Shown here: positions 1 to 6,892 of the stretch, one piece after another | How the letters are laid out: each line of letters opens with the position of its first letter | Position numbering within the stretch: the first letter of the stretch is position 1 | Source: an uncultured Eubacteriales bacterium | GTDB taxonomy: Bacteria; Bacillota; Clostridia; Lachnospirales; CAG-274 | Reading direction: 5' to 3' | Assembly (NCBI GenBank): GCA_902495025.1 | Contig: CABUWB010000070.1 | Coordinates: forward strand, 1-8,419 | DNA length: 8,419 nt | Made by a program: the position numbers and the translations under genes | The notes under the pieces: model-generated | Database searches by the model: none | Seen by the model: only the letters and a program-made list of their open reading frames with translations | What the model was told of the DNA's origin: nothing

Positions 1-472
1 CAATATCCTCAACACCTGCTACCTTTGCAGGGATAATATTCATAAGCACACTTGATGGATAAGCCGCCTTGCCGCCCGGTACATATACACCTACTCTTGC
101 AAGCGGACGTATAAGCTGACCTAACATTTCACCGTTTTTGTTTGGCTCAAGCCAGCTGTTCATTTTCTGCTTTTCATGGAAGGCGGCAATTCTCTGCGCT
201 GATTTTTTAATTACCTCAATAAGCTCGCTGTCAACCTGTGTGTAAGCCTCATCAATTTCAGCCTGTGTAAGCTGTATATTATCTGCATTGACATCAAACT
301 TATCAAATTTTTTTGTATATGCAAAAAGCGCCTTATCACCGTTTGCCCTTATGTCGGCAATAACAGCGTCAACCGTTTCCTGCACCTGCTTATTTTCAAG
401 CTGTGAGCGTGAGAGTATGTCATTTACGAGCTTTTTACCCTCCGCATCACCGTATTTTATAATAGAAATCAT
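1..472 (-). CDS. hisD: Histidinol dehydrogenase, N-terminal part (cut by window edge)
   Basis: Histidinol dehydrogenase oxidises L-histidinol to L-histidine in two NAD-dependent steps, the last reactions of histidine synthesis, in the cytoplasm. Only the first 157 codons are present; the rest lies beyond position 1. The visible part has the family's N-terminal helical region and then the conserved stretch RVGVYVPGGKAAYPSS near residues 126-141, followed by the VLMNIIPAKVAGV segment, which is highly characteristic of HisD. The ATG (470-472) shares bases with the hisG stop in an ATGA overlap, and a GGAGG site (480-484) lies 7 nt upstream inside the hisG end, so the start is well supported and translation is probably coupled to hisG. 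No frameshift or missing motif is seen in the visible part. Confidence 0.95.
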   Translation of the reverse strand, partial: MISIIKYGDAEGKKLVNDILSRSQLENKQVQETVDAVIADIRANGDKALFAYTKKFDKFDVNADNIQLTQAEIDEAYTQVDSELIEVIKKSAQRIAAFHEKQKMNSWLEPNKNGEMLGQLIRPLARVGVYVPGGKAAYPSSVLMNIIPAKVAGVEDI

Positions 473-1110
473 TTTTTAGCCTCCAGACCTCTTAAACCGC
501 TAATAAGCTGTGCAATTCTCTCATGCTCCAGCTTCATGCTTACCCTGTTTACTACCATTCTTGCAGAAACAGGACAGATTTCCTCCAGTACCTCAAGACC
601 GTTTGCCTTAAGTGTAGAGCCTGTTTCCACAATATCAACTATAACGTCGGCAAGACCTACAATAGGAGCAAGCTCCACCGAGCCGTTAAGTTTGACTATT
701 TCAATAGTCTGATGTTTTTTATGGTAAAAGTATTCCTTTGCGATATTGGGGTACTTTGTTGCCACCCTTAAATCGTTGTTTTTATTTAACAATGCCCTTG
801 CTTCGGCATAGCCCGCAACGGCAAAGCGACACTTACCAAAGCCTAAGTCAAGCACCTCATAGAGGTTTCTGTTCTCCTGCAAAAGGGTATCCTTACCCAC
901 AATACCTATATCGGCTGCACCATACTCAACGTATGTAGGTACATCTGTCGCCTTTGCAAGGAAAAACTTAAACTTTTTCTCCTCATTTGTAAATATAAGC
1001 TTGCGTGAATCCTCTTTCATTTCCTCACAGGTAATGCCGAGCTGTTCAAGCAGAGCCATGGTTTTATCCGCAAGTCTGCCCTTGGCAAGGGCAAAGGTTA
1101 TATATTCCAT
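469..1110 (-). CDS. hisG: ATP phosphoribosyltransferase catalytic subunit, short form
   Basis: HisG joins ATP and PRPP to form phosphoribosyl-ATP, the committed step of histidine synthesis. At 213 residues this is the short form, which lacks the C-terminal histidine-binding regulatory domain of the long enzyme and in known cases works only in a complex with HisZ, encoded directly upstream. Visible motifs are the N-terminal ITFALAKGRL segment, DVPTYVEYGAADIGIVGKD (about 56-74) and the PRPP-binding loop DIVETGSTLKANG (159-171). The ATG follows the hisZ stop after only 2 bases and has a GGAGG site (1118-1122) with a 7-nt spacer. Its TGA stop overlaps the hisD ATG. Order and spacing indicate one operon and a fixed HisZ:HisG supply. 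No oddities are seen. Confidence 0.97.
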   Translation of the reverse strand: MEYITFALAKGRLADKTMALLEQLGITCEEMKEDSRKLIFTNEEKKFKFFLAKATDVPTYVEYGAADIGIVGKDTLLQENRNLYEVLDLGFGKCRFAVAGYAEARALLNKNNDLRVATKYPNIAKEYFYHKKHQTIEIVKLNGSVELAPIVGLADVIVDIVETGSTLKANGLEVLEEICPVSARMVVNRVSMKLEHERIAQLISGLRGLEAKK

Positions 1111-1112
1111 AA

Positions 1113-2312
1113 TTACGCCTCCGAAACCGTTATTTCACTGCAATTTTCGCCGTCAAAGTACATTAATACAGGTATACCCTTCTTTGCGGCATAGGCTTTG
1201 TTGCTGTCAATATCACTGCCTATAAGACTAAGCTCGGTTTCCCTGCCTGACTTTCTAAGCTCATCAGCCTTTTTAATTGCCGATAATCTGCCGCTTTCGT
1301 TAAAAGCGACAAGCACATCCGCATTTTTTACCCTGTCTGCCTGCATTACCGACATAATATCGTTTATCTTAACAGCAAGACCGACAGCTGGATAAGCTGC
1401 ACCGTAGCTGCCAACCAGCTTGTCATAGCGTCCGCCGTCAATTACGGAAAAGCCAGTTCCCCTTGTATAGGCTCTAAACACAATACCCGTATAGTAATCA
1501 AAATGACCAGTTACACTTAAATCAAAGGAGATATAGCTGCTGTAGCCGCAGCCGTCAAGCAGTCTGTAAAGCCTTGTCATATAGTCAAGTGCGGTAAGCG
1601 ACTTTTCATTTTTCACAAGCGCCCTTGCACTTTCAAGCACCTTGACATCACCTATTAAAAGGGGCAAATCATTAAAGAGTGTTTTTAAATTTTCATTAAT
1701 ATCAGTACCCTCAATAAGTCTGCTGACCTCAACATAGTTCTTGTCAATTACACTGTCAATTACAGCCTCGCTAAGACTTTCATCAAGCTGCGCTTCCTCC
1801 AGCACACCCTTTAAAAAGTCAACATTGGCAATATCTACCCTGAAATCGGTTATGCCAACTGCAAGCAGGGAATTAATTGCAAGCGAGATAGCCTCCACAT
1901 CAGCCTCAAGTGAGTTTACACCTATAAGCTCTGCACCCGCCTGTGTAAATTCCCTCAGCTTGCCCTGGTAGCTCTCATTATATCTGAAAGCATTGCCAAC
2001 GTATGAAAAACGCATTGGCAAATCAATCTCGTCATACGCCGTTGCTGCAATACGCGCAATGGCAGGTGTCACGTCTGGACGCAGAGCAAGTATTGAGCCG
2101 TCCCTGTCAAGAAATTTGTACATTCTTTTGCTGTCCACACTACCCATACCGTCATATACCTCTATATATTCAAAGGTAGGTGTAATAACGCATTTATAAC
2201 CATAGCTGTCAAACACAGCCTTAATTTTAGCCTCAATTTCATTTTTCAAAGCACACTCTGCAGGTAAATAATCCTTAACACCCGCAGTAGTATGTAATTT
2301 ATTGTTAATCAT
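1113..2312 (-). CDS. hisZ: ATP phosphoribosyltransferase regulatory subunit HisZ
   Basis: HisZ is a histidyl-tRNA synthetase paralogue without aminoacylation activity; it activates short HisG and provides histidine feedback control. The 399-residue protein has a class II synthetase-like core: VKDYLPAE (about 12-19), LRPDVTPAIAR (77-87), a motif-2-like FRYNESYQGKLREFTQAG region (109-126), DYYTGIVF (272-279) and GGRYDKL (293-299). Residues about 332-399 look like a reduced version of the synthetase anticodon-binding domain. The immediate hisG neighbour, and that HisG being the short type, argue strongly for HisZ over a true HisS. The ATG (2310-2312) has a GAGGTGG site (2317-2323) with a 4-nt gap from its last base. 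It is the first gene of the operon and is preceded by a strong promoter at 2361-2388. Confidence 0.95.
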   Translation of the reverse strand: MINNKLHTTAGVKDYLPAECALKNEIEAKIKAVFDSYGYKCVITPTFEYIEVYDGMGSVDSKRMYKFLDRDGSILALRPDVTPAIARIAATAYDEIDLPMRFSYVGNAFRYNESYQGKLREFTQAGAELIGVNSLEADVEAISLAINSLLAVGITDFRVDIANVDFLKGVLEEAQLDESLSEAVIDSVIDKNYVEVSRLIEGTDINENLKTLFNDLPLLIGDVKVLESARALVKNEKSLTALDYMTRLYRLLDGCGYSSYISFDLSVTGHFDYYTGIVFRAYTRGTGFSVIDGGRYDKLVGSYGAAYPAVGLAVKINDIMSVMQADRVKNADVLVAFNESGRLSAIKKADELRKSGRETELSLIGSDIDSNKAYAAKKGIPVLMYFDGENCSEITVSEA

Positions 2313-2328
2313 AAATCCACCTCAGTTA

Positions 2329-2360
2329 CTTTATTGTGATAAAGTGATAAATTAATAAAG
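2329..2360 (-). promoter_or_regulatory. Possible his-operon operator: tandem repeat within inverted repeat
   Basis: Two perfect 8-bp direct copies, GTGATAAA on the plus strand, lie side by side at 2336-2343 and 2344-2351. They are flanked by inverted arms CTTTATT (2329-2335) and AATAAAG (2354-2360). The block sits just downstream of the -10 box, covering the expected start of transcription and the short untranslated leader before the hisZ ribosome site. A repressor site here would block hisZGD. The structure is seen directly; the operator role and the binding protein are inference. An 18-nt loop and AT-only arms make an RNA hairpin role less likely. Confidence 0.4.
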
Positions 2361-2388
2361 ATTATACCACATTTTATTTGTTTGTCAA
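2361..2388 (-). promoter_or_regulatory. Near-consensus promoter of hisZGD
   Basis: Reading the minus strand, a perfect -35 TTGACA (2383-2388) and a perfect -10 TATAAT (2361-2366) are separated by 16 bases, and TGG before the -10 makes it an extended -10 promoter. The -35 box lies inside the last codons of the upstream YaiI-type gene, whose stop codon is in the spacer. Predicted transcription starts near 2354, leaving a leader of roughly 40 nt, too short for a T-box. This is a typical housekeeping sigma-factor promoter. Confidence 0.85.
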
Positions 2389-2829
2389 TAATAATTTGTT
2401 AATAAGCCCATAAAGTGCGGCAGAAAATGCCTCATTCTGCTCATTTTTACGCTTTCTGGCGTGTGGTGTCCTTCCACCCGCATTTCGTATCTGCCTGTTG
2501 ATGTGACGGCGCATAAGCATTTCATCAATATTGTCATTGGTGTAAAGTATGCCATTCTGGTTAATTGGGTGCGCACCCTTTGCAAGACACATTGCAGCAA
2601 GCGCATAGTCCTGTGTAACAACAATATCACCGCTTTTACAGCGTGAAAGTATAGCAAAGTCTGCACTGTCGCTGCCTTTGGAAACGATAAGCACACTTAC
2701 AAGCTCATTTTCACTTTCAAAATAATGCGAGGTATCCGCAACGGCAACAGCCTCAATATTATATTTTACAGCCGCCTTGATTGTAATATCAGTTACAGGA
2801 CAGCCGTCCGCATCAATATAAATTATCAA
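2374..2829 (-). CDS. YaiI/YqxD family protein (DUF188, UPF0178), PIN-like fold
   Basis: This is a small cytoplasmic protein of the UPF0178 family. The family is widespread, related to PIN-like nuclease folds, and has no settled function. The hallmark IYIDADGCPV lies at the N-terminus. Further family segments are GSDSADFAI, GDIVVTQDYALA, AKGAHPINQNGILYTNDNI and a basic C-terminal part rich in Arg, Lys and His. I choose a TTG start at 2829 (151 residues): it places the start two residues before the first beta strand, as in E. coli YaiI, and has a GGGGGTG site 9 nt upstream. A GTG at 2847 would give 157 residues but has no ribosome site, and a GTG at 2841 overlaps the Shine-Dalgarno itself. A dedicated promoter lies upstream, and the his promoter begins inside its 3' end. 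Confidence 0.9.
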   Translation of the reverse strand: MIIYIDADGCPVTDITIKAAVKYNIEAVAVADTSHYFESENELVSVLIVSKGSDSADFAILSRCKSGDIVVTQDYALAAMCLAKGAHPINQNGILYTNDNIDEMLMRRHINRQIRNAGGRTPHARKRKNEQNEAFSAALYGLINKLLLTNK

Positions 2830-2838
2830 ATTGCGATA

Positions 2839-2845
2839 CACCCCC
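2839..2845 (-). promoter_or_regulatory. Ribosome binding site deciding a TTG start
   Basis: GGGGGTG on the minus strand differs by one base from GGAGGTG and lies 9 nt before the TTG at 2827-2829. No comparable site precedes the upstream GTG at 2847, where the sequence is almost all A and T. The site therefore favours the shorter, family-like N-terminus. Confidence 0.6.
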
Positions 2846-2867
2846 ACATTAAAACAAACTATTTTTA

Positions 2868-2895
2868 ATTATACCACATTTTGGGGCAATGTCCA
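2868..2895 (-). promoter_or_regulatory. Promoter of the YaiI-type gene
   Basis: On the minus strand, TGGACA (2890-2895, five of six to consensus) and a perfect TATAAT (2868-2873) are 16 bases apart, with TGG before the -10 giving an extended -10. It begins just after the U-run of the protease terminator. The 15-bp block AAAATGTGGTATAAT (2868-2882) is identical to the -10 block of the his promoter at 2361-2375. Confidence 0.75.
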
Positions 2896-2905
2896 TATTT
2901 TTTAT

Positions 2906-2930
2906 AAAAAAAGTCCGTAAAAACGGACTT
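2906..2930 (-). terminator. Rho-independent terminator after the double protease
   Basis: A perfect 8-bp stem, AAGTCCGT with ACGGACTT, closes a TTTT loop and is followed on the minus strand by five further T residues (2910-2906). It lies 19 bases beyond the protease stop codon. On the plus strand no T-run follows, so it acts only for minus-strand transcription. Confidence 0.85.
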
Positions 2931-2949
2931 ATATTAGGCGAGCTTAATT

Positions 2950-5900
2950 TCACAGGTTTTTAAAGCTTGCGTATAAATTTAATCTGCCGTAGCCCCATAT
3001 ATTATTAGGATACAGCTCCCCCGGCTCGCCCTGTGCACCTAAAATAAGATAGGTAAGCACAATGGTTGTATTTGCAGTATATATGCCGTTACGCAGAATA
3101 AGCCACTCCAGCATAAGTGCAGACGCTCCCGCAGCTATTGCACAGGCAAGGCTTGTTCCGCTTCTGCCATTAAGGTTGACAGCGGGAGCACAAAAATACG
3201 GCTTTGGCGCAAGCAGCCTTGTTGGGCCTCTGCCCGAGGGTGCATATATACTGTTATCTGCCGTATTATAGCCGCCTACCGTCATAACCGAGCCTGCCGT
3301 TGCGGGGTTTACAACCGTAACAGACGGGTCTGAATTTATAAAAAAGGTACTATCATTTATAAAACCTGTTATCGGCAGCCATAAATGCACCGTACCGCTT
3401 GCAGCATTGTTATTATATATTCTGATTATCCATATACCCATGGCTGGTTTTGCTATGCGTACGCTTGTAAGCTGGTCACCCTCCGCATCCTCTAAAAGAA
3501 AAAAGCTTACATTTACCACTCCACCGCCCCTTGCAAGAGTAAAGCTGCTTTCATAATTGCCTGTTGGACTAAGCTTTGAAATGGTTTCGCCAAGCGGGGA
3601 TATAATTTCAACAGAAACAGAGCTTACAATAAAATTCCATATCCATACATTTACACCCGCAGTATTATCACCCACCGTCATCTCAATATCCTTAAAATTA
3701 TCATCAGGAGTCAGCTCAACCGATGCATGGTGTCTTGCTATGCCCTCATTTCCCGCAGGGGTGCAAAGGCATACTCCGTAACGCTCCGCAACCGAGGACA
3801 GATATTCCTCCAGCGCAGTCTGTCCACTGTGCCCACCCTCGTTTGTACCTACACCTATACATATTGCAACGGGTCTGTTAAGCTCATCAGCCTTTTTGTA
3901 TACATAGCTTACAGCAAGCATAAGGTCAGAGGACTCAAAGGCGGGTACACTGTCATCAAGAAAAAGCTGTTCACGCATACTTTTTTTAGCCTGCTTAAGC
4001 TTTACAACAATAAGCTCCGAATCGGGTGCCGCACCGTTTCTGCCCGCTGATATTTCCGCAAGTGCCGTACCATGACCCAGATTATCGGTTGTATTTATTT
4101 CACTCTCACCCGCAAGTGCCCTGTTTATATCCTCGTTTGTATATTCCGTACCAAAGCAGACAGAACCGCTTCCCTCACCCTCTGTCTGGTCCCATATATA
4201 CTGTATTCTGCTTGTTCCGTCCTCATAAATAAAAGCTTCGTTTTTATAATCAATGCCCGTATCAATTACTGCTACAAGCACACCACTGCCCCGCAGATTG
4301 AGATAAGGCTGATTTTGTACCATTGTAATACCGCTTTTTTCAAGTGCGGTTTCGTACTGCATAAGCCCCATTAAAAACGGAGTACGTATGCCCAGCTTAT
4401 ATTCAAGCATATTTTTATTTTGTGCATAGTAGCTTTTTCTTATATACATTACACTAAAGTTTTCATCAACCGCACAGGTTAGTATATCCCCGCTCTCATC
4501 AACATCAAGTATAAAATTACTGCGTCTTATCACAAAGTCAAGATAATCCTCTGAGTATGCCGCCTGTGCCGTTGTTGTATTCTCTGTCTGCTGTGCAGTT
4601 ACGGAAGGTATCTCCTGTTCAATAAGTCGCATTGTATTTTCAAAGCACAGCTGTCCCCAGCCAAGCACCTCATTAGGGTAATCAACAAGGGCATATCTTC
4701 TTGCGCCCTTGATTATAAACGCCTTCAGCCTTTCACCATACATAAAAAGGTCGTTTCCAAGCACTATGCCCCACTGCATAATAAGCGCAGCCGAGCCTGT
4801 AGCATGGGGTGCTGCAAAGCTTGTGCCCGTAAAAACATCAGTACCGCCGCCTGGCATTGGCGCAGGTATTCTGTAGGCAGGTGCAGTTATGTCGGGTTTA
4901 ATATAATTTGTAAAGCGTGTATATCCCCTGCCCGAAAAATCCAGCGCCGTTTCCGTAAGCTGATTATAGCCGCCCACAGTAAGAGCCTTGTTTGCGGCAG
5001 ATGGCAGTGTAAGGCTGATATACGGATCTGCTCTCAGAAAAAAGGTTTCGCTGCCCACAGCCTCAGTTACTGGCAGCCATATATCAAAGCTACCGTAAAC
5101 AATATTCTGCGGCACAAGCTCCAGTACCCATATACCGCTTTCAACCTCTGAATCACTTTGAAAATTAATGTAAATTTCAGCGTCAAGGCTGTACGGCGAG
5201 GGCAGTGAAAAAAGCACATTTACAATTGTATTGCCAAAGCTTAAACGTGTGCTTTCACTTATAACACCGCTTTTTGTACTGCTCGGAGAGGTCAGCACTA
5301 TGCCTGCATCATCAGTAAACGACTTCCATATACTCATATACATGGTTTTAATGTTTCTGCCTATATTAAAGCGTACAGGCTCATTATCATTAAAATTTCC
5401 TCTGTAATGGTGTCCCGATGCACCCTCATTTCCTGCCGCAATACATATCGAACAAACCGTATCGTCGGCAACCTCATTAATAAATTCCTCAAGCAGGGAG
5501 CTGCCGTCGTGCGAGCCGTCATTTGTACCATAGGAAATATTTACCGCAACAGGCTTTGACACGCCCTCTGCCATATCCTTTATGTATTTAAGTCCCCTCA
5601 TTATATCGGTTGAGCGTGCGTAGCCCTCATTTATACCCAGCTTGACAATAAGCAGCTCACAGGCAGGCGCTATGCCTGTATAACCGCTGCTCCTGCCGTT
5701 GCCTGCACATATACCCGCTATTGCCGTACCATGCCCTATGGGGTCAGAAAAATCCAGCCTTTCACCGCTTTCAAGTGAAATATTTATTTCCTCCCTTGTA
5801 TAGCGTTTGCCGCTGCTTAAATCCAAAATGCCGAATATTCGTGTTGTTCCGTCGGCATTTATAAAATCCTTGTTATAAATATCTATACCCGAATCGATTA

Positions 5901-6213
5901 TGCCTATAAGCGTACCGCTGCCGTCAAGCTCAATACTGCCGCCGCCAAAGGTCATATCCTCATATATGCACGCACTTTTCTGCGATGAAAAGCGCATAAA
6001 ATACAGATGCTTTGGTATTTCAAGGTATTCCGTTTCGCTAAGATGATACAGGGCATCAATCTGCGAGGTAGGTATTGTTACTATTGCAAAGTCCTCAGAA
6101 AGTATCTCCGTACTGCCGCCTAGTGCCGCAACTGCCTCTGCCAGATTTCCCGTATATTTAACAACTATTTCACTTACATCACTGTTTAATTTATATTTTA
6201 AGACATCGTCCAT
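2950..6213 (-). CDS. Double subtilisin-like serine protease (two S8 domains, Csp-like)
   Basis: This 1087-residue protein is two subtilisin-family proteases in one chain. Numbering is from the ATG at 6213. Half 1 has an N-terminal prodomain-like region (about 12-73), Asp107 (IIDSGID), His161 (GHGTAIAG), oxyanion Asn262 (AAGNEG) and Ser465 (GTSFAAPHATG). Half 2 has Asp651 (VIDTGID), His714 (GHGTALAE), Asn822 (PAGNEG) and Ser1021 (GTSLACAIAAG). Each half carries about 130 residues of beta-rich insert between Asn and Ser, like the jelly-roll of clostridial Csp germination proteases. No signal peptide or membrane segment is visible, as expected for Csp-type proteins. The layout recalls C. difficile CspBA, but there the second half is catalytically dead; here both triads look complete. 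A role in spore germination is possible but unproven, since no spore gene is nearby. Terminators on both sides suggest a single-gene unit. Confidence 0.9.
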   Translation of the reverse strand: MDDVLKYKLNSDVSEIVVKYTGNLAEAVAALGGSTEILSEDFAIVTIPTSQIDALYHLSETEYLEIPKHLYFMRFSSQKSACIYEDMTFGGGSIELDGSGTLIGIIDSGIDIYNKDFINADGTTRIFGILDLSSGKRYTREEINISLESGERLDFSDPIGHGTAIAGICAGNGRSSGYTGIAPACELLIVKLGINEGYARSTDIMRGLKYIKDMAEGVSKPVAVNISYGTNDGSHDGSSLLEEFINEVADDTVCSICIAAGNEGASGHHYRGNFNDNEPVRFNIGRNIKTMYMSIWKSFTDDAGIVLTSPSSTKSGVISESTRLSFGNTIVNVLFSLPSPYSLDAEIYINFQSDSEVESGIWVLELVPQNIVYGSFDIWLPVTEAVGSETFFLRADPYISLTLPSAANKALTVGGYNQLTETALDFSGRGYTRFTNYIKPDITAPAYRIPAPMPGGGTDVFTGTSFAAPHATGSAALIMQWGIVLGNDLFMYGERLKAFIIKGARRYALVDYPNEVLGWGQLCFENTMRLIEQEIPSVTAQQTENTTTAQAAYSEDYLDFVIRRSNFILDVDESGDILTCAVDENFSVMYIRKSYYAQNKNMLEYKLGIRTPFLMGLMQYETALEKSGITMVQNQPYLNLRGSGVLVAVIDTGIDYKNEAFIYEDGTSRIQYIWDQTEGEGSGSVCFGTEYTNEDINRALAGESEINTTDNLGHGTALAEISAGRNGAAPDSELIVVKLKQAKKSMREQLFLDDSVPAFESSDLMLAVSYVYKKADELNRPVAICIGVGTNEGGHSGQTALEEYLSSVAERYGVCLCTPAGNEGIARHHASVELTPDDNFKDIEMTVGDNTAGVNVWIWNFIVSSVSVEIISPLGETISKLSPTGNYESSFTLARGGGVVNVSFFLLEDAEGDQLTSVRIAKPAMGIWIIRIYNNNAASGTVHLWLPITGFINDSTFFINSDPSVTVVNPATAGSVMTVGGYNTADNSIYAPSGRGPTRLLAPKPYFCAPAVNLNGRSGTSLACAIAAGASALMLEWLILRNGIYTANTTIVLTYLILGAQGEPGELYPNNIWGYGRLNLYASFKNL

Positions 6214-6219
6214 TTTTTG

Positions 6220-6225
6220 CACCTC
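6220..6225 (-). promoter_or_regulatory. Ribosome binding site fixing the protease start
   Basis: GAGGTG on the minus strand lies 6 nt before the ATG at 6211-6213. The in-frame GTG at 6222-6220, three codons upstream, is part of this very site and so is unlikely to be the start. Confidence 0.85.
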
Positions 6226-6251
6226 ACTTTACATAAAAATATATGAGATAC

Positions 6252-6289
6252 AAAAATGAAAAAGCACCGTCTTGAAATAAAACGGTGCT
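6252..6289 (-). terminator. Rho-independent terminator after the membrane-protein gene
   Basis: The stem AGCACCGT (6282-6289) with ACGGTGCT (6263-6270) extends inward by one G-U and two A-U pairs, leaving a 5-nt ATTTC loop. It is followed on the minus strand by TTTTCATTTTT. It lies 11 bases beyond the stop of the upstream gene. No T-run follows on the plus strand. Confidence 0.9.
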
Positions 6290-6300
6290 GCGATATAATT

Positions 6301-6867
6301 TTAAGCCTCTGTAATCTGCTGTGGTGCCGTATTGCGGCAGAACACAAATCGGAATACCGTCCTTACCAAAGGCTGTATAAAGAACATCTGCGAGAAAAAC
6401 GCAAACGGAAAATTAAAGCATACCAGCTTAATCCAGTTTGCAAGCAGTGTTGCAATATTAAAGGACGCATAATAGGGATAATAAAGAAATGCTGCAATAA
6501 GGCTCATTGCAGGACACATAAGCCCTACCGTTGCACAGATTATTGCACTTTCAAAAAGCATTGGGTGGTCCTTGGCAGGGTCAAACACCTTGCATGCGAG
6601 CTTAAATGAGCATGGACTGCCCATAAAAATTTCAAGGCAGTATGCAAAAAAGAACTCAATAATAACAACAGACCATATAGGCATAAATCTGCCGAGCATA
6701 TAAACTCCTCCCTGCATATTAAAAGCATTAAGCACGCTGTCTGCACCTGTTACCTCCATAAGCACACCGCCGTTTACAACATACAGGCTGTAAAACACAT
6801 AAGCGTGTACTGTGATTACCACCGTAACAAAGGCAAAAAACATTCTCTGAAATTGATTTTGTGGCAT
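6301..6867 (-). CDS. DUF2798-like four-helix membrane protein
   Basis: This is a 188-residue integral membrane protein of unknown function. Four hydrophobic segments are visible, about residues 9-31, 57-80, 104-130 and 140-165. They form two similar halves: each has a helix, a loop, and a second helix that ends in a short amphipathic tail (residues 84-95, PCSFKLACKVF; residues 165-176, QPLVRTVFRFVF). This internal repeat and tail pattern resemble DUF2798 proteins; I assign that family from memory, with moderate certainty. The ATG at 6865-6867 has an AAGGAG site 10 nt upstream (6878-6883). The reading frame stays open to an ATG at 6999, but that extension overlaps the structured leader and is polar, unlike a real N-terminus. 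It has its own promoter, leader and terminator, so it is a single-gene unit and may be controlled by the leader RNA. Confidence 0.75.
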   Translation of the reverse strand: MPQNQFQRMFFAFVTVVITVHAYVFYSLYVVNGGVLMEVTGADSVLNAFNMQGGVYMLGRFMPIWSVVIIEFFFAYCLEIFMGSPCSFKLACKVFDPAKDHPMLFESAIICATVGLMCPAMSLIAAFLYYPYYASFNIATLLANWIKLVCFNFPFAFFSQMFFIQPLVRTVFRFVFCRNTAPQQITEA

Positions 6868-6877
6868 TTTTAAATAA

Positions 6878-6883
6878 CTCCTT
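6878..6883 (-). promoter_or_regulatory. Ribosome binding site fixing the membrane-protein start
   Basis: AAGGAG on the minus strand lies 10 nt before the ATG at 6867 and is the only good Shine-Dalgarno in the region. It supports this start over the upstream ATG at 6999. Confidence 0.8.
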
Positions 6884-6892
6884 TTCTTTTTT

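Noticed and set aside
2313..2373. Histidine T-box leader before hisZ
   Set aside because: The gap from the predicted start to the ATG is only about 40 nt, and neither the T-box sequence nor a specifier hairpin is present.
2385..2696. Second minus-strand frame of 103 codons inside the YaiI-type gene
   Set aside because: It is an out-of-frame overlap with a clearly conserved gene, with no family motif.
6214..6222. GTG start three codons before the protease ATG
   Set aside because: The GTG is part of the GAGGTG ribosome site for the ATG at 6213.
6226..6262. Sporulation sigma-E-like -10 (CATATATT, 6238-6245) before the double protease
   Set aside because: The -10 resembles the mother-cell consensus and would fit a Csp-type gene, but I find no matching -35 at a proper distance, and no good housekeeping promoter either, so I do not annotate one.
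6256..6609. Plus-strand open frame of 117 codons
   Set aside because: It runs through the terminator hairpin and antisense to the membrane-protein gene. Its composition, rich in Cys, Arg, Lys and His, is typical of a shadow frame.
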